Shown here one piece after another: positions 12,028-22,700 of a stretch of 64,000 nucleotides of DNA. The stretch covers positions 1 to 64,000 of the forward strand of contig OENT01000039.1 of the NCBI GenBank assembly GCA_900239685.1. The letters run 5' to 3'. The notes beneath the pieces were generated by a model. It worked only from the letters and a program-made list of their open reading frames with translations. It made no database searches and was not told the origin of the DNA. This stretch comes from Rotaria macrura. Its lineage: Eukaryota > Rotifera > Eurotatoria > Philodinida > Philodinidae. Both the position numbers and the translations under genes were made by a program. Every line of letters begins with the position of its first letter. The stretch's first letter is position 1.

Positions 12028-14521
12028 TTAGGACGCAGAACATTTGCTTTTATTCTTTCTTCGATGCTCTTGTCGATTGGAAGGATTATTAATAGTAGCA
12101 TCACGTTCATCAAGTGAATCAAACCATTTATCAATGGGACCCAATAGTAATTTGACAACATACTATAGAAGAAGAGTGAAACCTCTATTTTTAGTCAGTA
12201 AACGTCAATCTGTATATTACATACGTCACCAAAGCTAAATGGAAAACTTTTTCCTTGAACTTTTTGAATTTCTTCTCGCTCTGACTTATAATCATCGGCG
12301 ACATCAAGATGACGTATTTTTTTGTCCCAATCATTAAGATAGCTAAAACGTAAAGGAGAATTATAAAGGAACTAGGAAATTATAGAAGCAAACAAGTAAA
12401 TTTGATTTACCCAACACATTGAGCGTCATCTGTACATGCTATAATTGTAACTGGAATGCGATCTATTGGATTACGTTCATGACGAAGTGCATGTTCTAAT
12501 GTTCTTATATCTGATTGACCACTATCATCTGTTGGTATCCCATCAGTGGCAATCAATAATAATAATTTACGCTCTTGCATTTCAAGTCGTTTTTCTTGTA
12601 AAACTTGTCGCAATACACGAACGATTGGTGTCGGTCCTATGAAAAGTTAGACAAAAAACCAAGAATAACCGGTGGGATTGTGATCCTCTGATTTACCAGC
12701 AGGTGGAGCAGCAAACGCAAGTGCTAGTTGTTCAGAACTTTTTGTATTCCGCAAAGGCTGACGATTTAAAAAGTATACGTCTACAATACAAATGTCAACC
12801 TGTGGTTGTATGTTAATTTTTTCATTTACCAACACCATTGGGATCGAAACTTAATTGTATGTGCATTTTGATAAAATAATATCCATGTCTACATCCATAT
12901 TATATACATGTATAACAACAATTAACTTACACAGAGGCAATATCAACTACAATTGAAACTGTTTGCCGAAGTTCATCCCATCTTGTTGGATTACGCTCGT
13001 ACGGACCAGATGCATTACCTAATGCAGCCCGTAAATTGAAAATAACTCATACATACAGTAGAATAGTGTCGTTCTATTACCAAGCCTTAATCTCGATGTT
13101 AAATATGATACCGTTAAAATGTAAAAGAAAACATTGCATTCGATTTTTTCCTTTATTCTGAATCTTATAGCATTACTGATGACTTTGGGAATCTCTGATC
13201 TCGATAGATCTGATCGAATGAAAGTCAAAAATTATCTATGAATAAAATTTAATTAATATATATAAATTACATCCTCATCAGATTTCCGGAGGATTAAGCA
13301 AAAGGCTAATAAAGACATGATCACTTTGTAATTAGTCATGGCAAATGTATCATAATTCACATTTTAATCCTAAGTAAATTACACTGAGATATTTTTTGTA
13401 GAAATTCACAATACGGTTTTCAACAAATACTAGTCAAAAATTTTTTTGTAAAATAAAATACATTATACTGCCGACTCAACATGTGACGATTTAACTACAT
13501 CAATGTGATTCTAAGCAAATTGCAAAAAAAGTGAACTGACAGCTATTTTATATGCAAGAACTATTATCGTCTGATTTTCTTAGACACGATGTAAATGAAT
13601 TATTTTTTGTTCTCGAACTTCGAATGACAGGAAAGTCTTTTCCGGGCCTGAAGAAAAACTACCGTAATCTACGTGAAACACGATCTATCAGTATAATTAA
13701 AATTTACTTGTATTGCAATAGAAATAAATCAAGCACCGAATCGAAAGGGCAGAGTTTTATTTAAAACACAAACAAAAGAAAGGTTTACACGTTTTGGCAT
13801 TGATTCATTCATACAATCTTTAGATTAATAAGGAACGTTCAATTCAAATAAATTCTATCTATATAATAAGAAAGAATGTTCATAGTTATTCATACTGTCG
13901 TGAAATCATAATTGTGAAAAGCTGAAAAACAACTCTTGAAAGTTCGATTTGCTGATGTCTTTTAGTACGATGCATCGGAAATTTTCTATAGAGTACTTTG
14001 TAGAAAAAATAGCAATTCGTTTTGGTGACAAATTCGATCATAAATTAAAAATAATAGATTATGACATGGTAATATCGAGGACAACTATTCAAAACGACAT
14101 TTGGTCTAGTATAATCGGTGTCTTACCAATCGGTGTATTCATCGATCCGGAATCTAAATTAATATAAAAGCAAAATTATTTTTTTTATAGACAATCGAAT
14201 CATCGACTTCAAACAAACACACAATAGAAACAATATATTGATCAGTGTTTTTCTTTGAAAACTATCATTTTATTCATCTAGGATGCATCAAAAGGGATTA
14301 TTTTTATCCACATTCGTTTACTTACCATCAACGATGAATGCGATTTCGTATCCTTCTAATCCTCGTAATCTTGTAGCAAAGTCTCGATTAATTTCATATC
14401 GATTAACTAGATCCTGGAATTTTCTCATACGTTCATCGTTTGTCTCTTGTAATGAATTGTTACCAGCAACGCTTGCATAGGAAGGAGGTAATGCCGATGC
14501 AGAATTTTGCTGTGGATACAT
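12028..14521 (-). CDS. VWA-domain protein A with N-terminal PPxY and C-terminal CaaX box (CSAS)
   Basis: Eight exons read downward: 14521-14326, 14153-14127, 13018-12931, 12849-12830, 12780-12697, 12636-12411, 12342-12225, 12162-12028; phases agree, 297 aa. Residues 12-15 are PPSY, a PPxY ligand for WW domains. From residue ~58 a von Willebrand A domain follows: FIVDDSGS holds the MIDAS DxSxS (D65, S67, S69), then SIVVDIAS, VYFLNR, LLLLIATDG and IPVTIIACT strands. The tail is basic (RRKNKSK) and ends CSAS, a CaaX box whose final Ser favours farnesylation. VWA domains bind ligands through a metal at the MIDAS; prenylation would put the protein on a membrane. No signal peptide, so cytosolic. 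Exon 4 has only 20 bases, and intron 2 has 1108 bases. The start is supported by the MYPQQ start shared with paralog B. Function unknown. Confidence 0.85.
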
Positions 14522-15392
14522 ATTCGATTTAAGATTGGTTTCTCACCAATAAAAATATTTCGTGTACAAGCTATCGATCTTGTTTTTTGGTTGTCTTAAT
14601 ATCAACTTACTTACTAATGTGCCAGATGAATCGCTGTTTGAATTAGAAAGCAAAAGAAAAAAAAAATCTAAAAATAGTTTGCATTAGCAGTAGATGAATT
14701 ATATTGATACATTTACTAATCAACGAAAAGACAAATATGAGAACAATATACTAGATAATGCCTGACATTAAATTAAATGTGGATAAGCTCATTTATTTTA
14801 ACGCAAATTTGATACTGATGCAGAAAGAAAATGGAAGACAAACATGAAAAACATGAACTCTCGATTATAAATAATTGTATTCTATATTAAATATTATCTT
14901 CTTCTATTAATCACGCAACAAAATGAAAGGATGTTAAGATGCATACAGAGACACACAGATAAATTTTCATCTGGTAGAAGATCGTATTTAAAAAATGTAG
15001 AAATCTATTTTATGAGGCTGATGCGAAAAAGACCGAAAAAGAGAAACAAACAAGTGATAACTGATAAATCATTCAAAAAATTAATTGGATGCACTCAATT
15101 TATGTACATATTTCACAAATAGACGTTGATGTTCAAATATTTTTATTTCTGCATCCAAAAATACTCCATAGCCAAGATAACGGCCACCAAACTGTAGATG
15201 AATCTATTGAAATGAAGTAAAGATTAATTGAAGATACAGATTATGAACGGAATCAATTATTAGAATATAATTAACATTCGTAATATTAAGACATATTCAG
15301 ATATCTCCGTTGTATTTTCCTGCGTAAAGAAAAGCATTTGGCAGAAATATTCAATAGATATGGATGGAGTAATCCGAATATACTCTTTTGTT
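14522..15392. other. intergenic spacer between the tandem VWA genes
   Basis: This holds the promoter region of VWA gene A and the 3' flank of VWA gene B. TTTATT at 15142-15147 could be the minus-strand AATAAA of gene B. I see no other gene. Confidence 0.4.
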
Positions 15393-16696
15393 TTATAAAA
15401 TAATACAAGATGATTTTGATCTTTTGCGACGAGCACCTGCTGATGTTCTTCCATTACCACCTATTGTTACTTTTTTCTCATCTAATTCATCGAACCAACT
15501 ATCAACACTACCCATTAGAATTTTAACAACGTACTTTTTATAAAAAAATAAAAAAGAAGCCATCAGTGAAAATTAAAAAAAATAAGCATAAAAAGTATTC
15601 GTTACATCTCCGAAACTAAATGGAAATTGCTTTCCTTGTCGTGCTTGAATTTCTCGTTTTTCATTTCTGTAATCATCAACAACGTCAAGATTAGCAATTT
15701 TTTTATCCCAGTCGTTTAAATATCCAATACAATCATCATCATCTATTATTAAGAATAAAAATTCATCGAAATGTCATTAATCATTGTATTTTGTCTTACT
15801 TGTACATGCAATAATTGTAACTGGAATCCGATTAATGGGCTTACGCTCATGTTTAAGAACATATTCAAATGAACGAATATCTCGATGACCTCGATTATCA
15901 GTTGGTACACCGTCTGTAGCTAGAAGTATCAATAATTTACGTTCTTCTATTTCATTCTGTTTATCACGAAGTACACGTCGAAGAACTGGAACGATCGGAG
16001 TCGGACCTTAATGAAAATAGAAACATTTTCTTCTCTTTGCTTCTGAAAGAATTATCGTGTGAAACATACCAGAGGGAGGAACAGCAAAGGCGGGAACTAA
16101 TTCTGATGAATTACGAACATGAAATAAAGGTTCACGATTAAGGAAATAAATGTCAACACCATCCGGATCAAGGACGCTAGCAATATCAACAACGATAGAT
16201 ACAGTTTGCTTCAATTCATCCCCTACAATAGTGAAAGAAACAATTCTTTGTAGAAAAAACAACAAAAGAACAATATGGAAAATAAAACAAATTCATACAT
16301 CGAGACGGTGACTTATCGAAAGGCCCAGAAAGATCACCTAACAAAGTCATAAACAATGAATTTTAAATAATAAAAAGAAGACAACATTACCAAGTGGTGT
16401 ATTCATAGATCCTGAATCATCACAAATAAATACAATTTCATAGCCTTCAAGAGCGCGGAGTTTTTTTGCAAACAAATGACTAACTAAATATTTAAAAATA
16501 TTCAAACATGAACGTTTTTCGAAAATAACAACTCACTTTCATAACGAGCAACGAGCTTTTGAAACTCTTCCATACGTTCGTCGGCAGTTGAATGATAAGT
16601 TGGCCATGACTGACGATATTGTTGCTCAGTAAATTGTGCGTCACTACTATATGACGGCGGGGCAGAAGGTGTTGAGGAATGTTGCTGAGGATACAT
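15393..16696 (-). CDS. VWA-domain protein B with N-terminal PPxY and C-terminal CaaX box (CIIL)
   Basis: Seven exons: 16696-16537, 16483-16391, 16337-16299, 16222-16070, 16006-15800, 15742-15606, 15533-15393; all phases agree, 309 aa. Same architecture as the neighbour at 12028-14521: MYPQQ start, PPSY at residues 13-16, MIDAS in FICDDSGS (D75, S77, S79), then SIVVDIAS, DIYFLNREP, LLILLATDG, PVTIIACT, FPFSFGD and YVVKILMGSVDSWFDEL. The tail is ARRKRSKSS and then CIIL. A CaaX box ending in Leu after a polybasic stretch is the pattern of geranylgeranylated Rho-type proteins. The two genes lie head to tail 871 bases apart, so tandem duplication is likely. Several introns are not shared: B has introns after RYE and before WDEL that A lacks, and A has one at the MIDAS codon and two flanking FDPNGV that B lacks. 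Likely cytosolic and membrane-tethered; role unknown. Confidence 0.87.
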
Positions 16697-17206
16697 GTTT
16701 AGTTAATGTTAGATGTTAATTTTATCAATATTTACTATCAAATATTAACTTGATGCATTATATATGGATATACTTATATTTATATGTGTGTATGAATGTA
16801 TTTATGTGTGGGTGTTTTCTTTTCGTTAAGAAATCTGAAGACGTAGATAAACTATGGAAGGAGGAACAGAATTTTTGCGTGTCTTTTGAAGCGGAAAAGA
16901 AAACCGGAAAAAAACGAGGTCGCATTTATTTCAATGCAAAATCTAATTGTCACTCAATCTATTCAACTGCCATTTCAGACTATACAAAAAATATGTCAAC
17001 ATTTTCTGAATAACTAGATGCTGTTAGCGACAAAATCTTAAAATATGAACTCCGTTAATAGGAGGGTCTATCCTCCAGTTAATAAGACAGTGTTTCGGTG
17101 CTATGGAATTACGAAATCTTCTTATCTACCTCCCATGCTCATCCACAAGATCCATGATACCTTTTTTTCTGATATTTTTAAACTCGACAATCGAAAAAAC
17201 ATCCTT
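16697..17206. other. upstream region of VWA gene B
   Basis: No gene. An open frame at 16750-17013 (+) has no family resemblance and lies in the promoter position of the minus-strand VWA gene. It is probably chance. Confidence 0.3.
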
Positions 17207-17527
17207 CCCGTGCCACTCGAACTGATCGAAAACCGTCGGTTCATTTCGGTTATTTTTGTAACCGACGATTAACCGCGGTTATTTCTTTTGTTCTCAAGGT
17301 TTTACAACGTTAAAACCGATGGTTAATCGCCGCTAACCTCCCGGTTGACTGAAAAAATATCGTTCCGAACTGCTAACATCTCTGGTCAACCGGGAGGTTA
17401 ACCGCGGCTAACCATCGGTTTTAACGTTGTAAAACCTTGAGAACAAAAGAAATAACCGCATTTTATCGTCAGTTACAGAAATAACCGAAATTAACCGACG
17501 GTTTTCGATCGGTTCGAGTGATATGGG
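17207..17527. mobile_element. foldback (MITE-like) inverted-repeat element
   Basis: Two arms of equal length, 17214-17349 and 17385-17520 (136 bases each), are near-perfect reverse complements around a 35-base loop at 17350-17384. The similarity weakens but continues outward to CCC/GGG at 17207 and 17527. The arms start CACTCGAAC and are rich in ACCG/CGGT steps, which makes the element GC-richer than its surroundings. There is no coding capacity and no clear target-site duplication. Mismatches include a few transitions, so it is not brand new. Confidence 0.75.
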
Positions 17528-18883
17528 TTCGTATTGCTCAGTTGACTTAATTGTTGAGTTCAGCTCTGGGAAATTCTATTCAAGATAATAGCAACGATAT
17601 CATAACGGAGATTTCTTGTTTGAACTTCTTGAATCAATAGAAACATTTCTAATCTCACTTTTTGTTTTAAAACTTTAAGGTATGCTTTAAGACATACGTA
17701 CGCCCAAATTTTTAAAAATTACTTTTACATTTAATCAAACTCGACTTGTCCGAAGATTTCGATATTATTATGAACATTCAAACATCGTATTATGATGAAA
17801 TATATTTAAATAAGATATCGAAGCAAATGTATCTTCAAAAAGAGAGAGAGAGAAGCTTTTTAATTGCAAATTATAGATTTCGCTGTACAGATTTTTTTGC
17901 TATTGTTTTCTTTTACTGTACATCATTATCTTGATCGATGAAATTCTATCTAGTAGAATAAGTAAAATAAAAAAAAATTTTATTAAAAATGGCACGAAAA
18001 TTTTCCTTGTTACGTAATTTTTAGATTTGATCGTTGTTGCTAGAATACTAATTCCTTTTTTAAAAAAGTGAAAAAAACACCCAAAATAGTTCACTCTCGA
18101 AAGCCATCATGTTTTACTCGATTCACTTTTCAATCAATATAGCAACTTACTGAAATAAGTTGAAGATCTACTCAATATGATATGAACGGATCCTTGTAAC
18201 TGAACCGTCTGTGGTCTGTTTAATCGAACTAATCTCATGGGAACGTACGCACAAACAACATCAAGCGAAAGTAAAAATGCTCGATATAATGTCTTTGTTG
18301 ATGTGTTAACTACTAATCATATGAATATAAACTGATTTATCTCTATTTGAAAAAAAAAACATTTTACAGGCAACTTCGATTCTTTTCTTAAATTTAAAGT
18401 AGATCTATTTTTTTCGAATGTAACACTTAATCACGTTCAAAAAAAAAAGAAAACTTACAACTCTACCGTAAACTATAGTCGATTAAATCGGCAAACGAAA
18501 AAGAATTTCGTAGAATTTCATTTCGATATTTCCTTCAATTATATGTAACTTGGATCTTTGAATGGAATTTGAAATCGCTCAACTACTTACTGTTGTTGAC
18601 CTTTATTCAGCCTACATAATTATTGACTGGTGCGTTTTTCCTTTTTTCCCCCTTAATTACTATTCATACTAATGAACGAGAGAAGAGTCATGATGAGTCA
18701 AATCGAGAAAAGAGCATATCTCACACTCATCTCATATTCAAGTAAATACTAGTTACTGAATCAACATTGAATTTCTTGTTTCTTATCGACAACATAAAAT
18801 GCGTCTCTTGTTCGTCGTTGATTGGATGATGACACCAAAAAGGAGAAAGAAAAGACTATATTTTTTCCTTTTTTTTCTGTGTA
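17528..18883. other. gene-poor interval
   Basis: AT-rich, with A and T runs and no recognisable gene. It lies beyond the probable Pumilio poly(A) signal. Confidence 0.3.
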
Positions 18884-18889
18884 TTTATT
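18884..18889 (-). terminator. candidate poly(A) signal of Pumilio
   Basis: TTTATT on plus, AATAAA on minus, about 860 bases beyond the Pumilio stop. The stretch between is strongly purine-rich on the plus strand (pyrimidine-rich in the transcript), as expected of a long 3' UTR. Confidence 0.4.
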
Positions 18890-19578
18890 TTTCGTTAGTA
18901 GTACAAGAAGTTGGGTGATGTAAACAAATGAAAAAGAAAAAAAAACGAGCAAACAAAAGAACCAGAAAAGGAAGAAAGAAAAAAAAAGAAGAGAAAGGTC
19001 GTTCACTACATGAATATAAAGTGTGCCAGAACAAGTTAAACAGATTTAGTTTGAATGAAAACGAAAAGAAAAAGAAAAAGAAAACGAAACAATCGTTCTT
19101 GGATAGAAGATCAAACGATTGAAGACAAGACAAAGGAAAAGTATGTATGTGTGGCACCTCCCCCATTAATATTACACAGTTTCCTGAGACAATTGAAAAA
19201 GAGAAAAAGGAGGTATACAAAAATAAACTCTAATAATGTGTGCGTATTAGCTAACCAACCAACTCATTGTTTCCTTTCCGACCTCCTACTTTTGAATAGT
19301 ATTATCTTTTGCATAAGGAGGAAGTGTGTAACAACATAAACCTTTACAATAAGTGAAGTACGCACACAAACATACACAGTTATATATTATGTATACGAAG
19401 CAATTACAAGTGATATAGACGATAATGCTGTACATAAGAATTTTTTGTTTTTTAAGCAAAACAAAAGAGAGAAAAAAATGAAAACAAAAATCAAACCGCT
19501 GTATATAAGGCAAAGACAAGTTCCAAAAAGAACAGACAGTGTTGCCGAGCAAGACCAAAACACATTGCCTGAGCCGCA

Positions 19579-19586
19579 TATATACA
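19579..19586 (-). promoter_or_regulatory. Pumilio response element in the Pumilio 3' UTR
   Basis: TATATACA on plus reads UGUAUAUA in the minus-strand transcript, a full match to UGUANAUA. It lies about 165 bases after the Pumilio stop codon, so it could serve autoregulation. Confidence 0.45.
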
Positions 19587-19749
19587 ACAACAACAAAAAA
19601 AAACGAAAAACCGAGTATGAGAGCGACCACTGTCACGCAATGACACAAAAAAACAAACCAACAAATCTAACTACAGAATAATAGAAGACATAAACTGCTT
19701 GTATGAAAAAAAAGAAGAAGAAGAAGAAGGAAAAAGAAACAAATAAATG

Positions 19750-22700
19750 TTAGTTGTCATAATGTGACAAGCCGTTTGAATTTGATGTTGATGACGTTAG
19801 CATTGGACCCAAATCGGAGTTTTTACTCAGATGTTTTTCTAATTTTGTAATTATATGTTTACCGTATGTAAATTTTCGAAGTGATTGAATATGTGGACGA
19901 ACTTTTTGTAGAAGAATTTTACGCTGAGCTGGTTCAGCAACATCGATCATCTACGGAAAAAGACAAAACAAATCAAACGTTAAATAGTGTTTGTTTCGTG
20001 GAAAAAATATTATTTTTGAACGTCTTCTACTTTTTTACGGAGAAAAATATGTTTATAGAAATTTTAACAGTAAAACAGAAGTAATGAACAGTTATTTAAA
20101 CTTAGAATCTTGCTTTTTCTTTTCCTGAACATGAGACGACAGATTAGTGTTTCATGAAATATGAAAGTTTGTCATGATAATAGATGGCTTGGGATGCAAA
20201 ACAATGTGCATATATTTCATGTTTTTTTTTTTATTATTAGCCAGAGTTCATTAGTAGAATAGAAAAAACTGCAAGCAAATTTTATGAATCTATAATGACA
20301 CTCAAAGGTATTAATATGCATGAAAATAATTATCTAATTTTTATATCTCCAAAAGAGTAGACAAATCTTGATCTGTTTGAACTATCATCAACATGTAAAT
20401 GTCAAGTACTATGTTCTAGTTTTTAGATGCAGTGTAGTATATGTCAAAAAAATTGTTTTATCGGATAAAATAGGCAACTACACATTCGTTGTATTCAGAA
20501 TGAATATCTATGAGTCGTATGAAGATTCTACAGTGTTACAACATACGTAAACAGATTTCTTAATTGATCAAAAGGCTAATTCTATTTTTGGCAAAGTTTT
20601 CTATGTCTTCGTGTTCTTTGAAAGTACACATGGAAATAGAAACAAGCTTTCCTATTCATCGCAAATATAGATATATATGTAATATAAAAAGAACGTTTGA
20701 ATGATGCTGACATCGATAAAAAGAAGAATTGCTTTACTAATCAGATTGATAAGTCGAATTGTCGGAATTATTAATAAGAAAAACAAACACTAGTTCGATT
20801 CATGTAAAAAAATAAGTGATAAAATTTTCTGTCTGTATCATTGTAGTATTATCTTTTGTTTCTTAATGAGAATCTTATTTATTGATTATTACAAAATAAA
20901 AACAATATGACTATTGATTAGTTGAGTCAAATTAGCTCGAGAGTTAGTTAATCCGTTGAAATTTACGAATAGCAGTTGTGTTATTTAATCAATTCGTAAA
21001 CACAATTGCTTATTATCATGAGTATTTCTAACATAACAATCGACATTAAAAATAATTTTCTTTCTATCTGCCAATATCAATGAATAGATTCGATTGATAA
21101 ATTGTGAGTCTGTCGAAAAACAAAGATGGCTTTTCACTATCGCCCTTAATTTGATTATCTTAATAGTAGTAGTATTGTGAAATTGATTTTCTCAAGTGGA
21201 AATTGGCAAAGCTGTGTTTCTTATCAATTGATTTGTCATTAAAAGAAACAACTAACCATTTGTATCCTATCGAATATGTTCATTCTTAATATGACTATTA
21301 AATATTCTTTTAAATATTCATATAATTGTATTCCGAAGGAATGAACATTTCACAGAAATCATTTTCGATATATTTACTAAAATTTAAGTTCATTTATTTT
21401 GAGATGCTCGAGAAAGACAGAACGATCTGAAATAGAATGACATACAGCACATGACACAAATCGGTGATACGTCATTTATATTAGACACGATAACATTGAT
21501 CGGCATGTTACTTAAAAAATAGAGTTACTTGACGATCGCTGAGTATAGTATTGTTCTAGCAAATAAAATCGATTATCCACTAACTTTCGGTGTAACAACA
21601 TTTGAATACTTGACAATGTCTACTCATATATGGATTCTTTATGAATACGAAAAATGTGTGATCAAATATAACAGACAAATATGCAGCTAAAAGTCTTCTT
21701 GAAGTACTTGTAAAATTCTTTTTACACACAGCTAATCTTCAATTGTAAAAACTATGCATACTCTCATTTCATGCGATACCTATGAATTATTTCTTTGAAA
21801 AAAATGAAAACAAAAACACTTACTTTTTGTACAACATAATTTGCAAATTGATCTTTCATCATCGTTAATAATGCACTATTAGGTCTAGAATTTAGTAAGT
21901 CAATTTATTTTTTGGTATAACTATTAAATGTATTATTCATTTTCTCTTTACCCATCTCCAAATGAAACAACTTCATCAATAAGTTGTCGTTTTTCTTCTC
22001 GTGTTGCATATGTTACACATTTTTCAACAACATTACTATAAGAAGAAGAAGAAGATTATTCATTAGATAGACGGCGAAGAACCACATGAGTCTAGTTTTG
22101 TTTTGTCCCTTATGTACCTTGCAAATTTGTGTTGCGATAAATGAAGTACTCGCCCCATGATAGCATTTACAATACGGCTTCGATCTTCTGGTTTACCATG
22201 TTCCAATACATGTTGAATAACATAATTTCCTATAGAAAATAAAATATTTCTTCGATCTTTATTTTAAAGTTAACTGGAGGCATTATTATTTACCATATTG
22301 ATCTTGAACAAGATTTTCTAGTTCACTATGTAATATATCGAGTATAGGCCTTGTTTGTGATTCTTTACAATTTTCAAGTATACGTTGTATAACACGACAT
22401 CCATATGGATGTGCTGATAGTTGAAAAACTTGTTTTGTTACATCATGTATTATAAAATCAATATCATCTCCAAGACAACATTCAATACATTTTTGTATGA
22501 CATGATTTCCATTTTGATCTTCAATACATTTCACAATGTTGCCATCGAGCTCTCTTGCTATTTGTATTTGATATTCAGGTTGTAAAGTTTCAACAGCCTT
22601 TTGTATAACACGACAACCATACATTTGTAAAGCCAATGTTAAAACATTACCACGTATACTATGAGCTAAATATGCTTTATGTTCAGTTGAACCAAATTCA

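Noticed and set aside
11719-12031. Basic open frames overlapping the second direct repeat
   Set aside because: Driven by an A-rich tract; the frames differ between the two repeat copies and do not match a protein.
18885-19648. Several Phe/Cys-rich or Lys-rich open frames on both strands
   Set aside because: Low-complexity purine/pyrimidine DNA of the probable Pumilio 3' UTR; no family resemblance.
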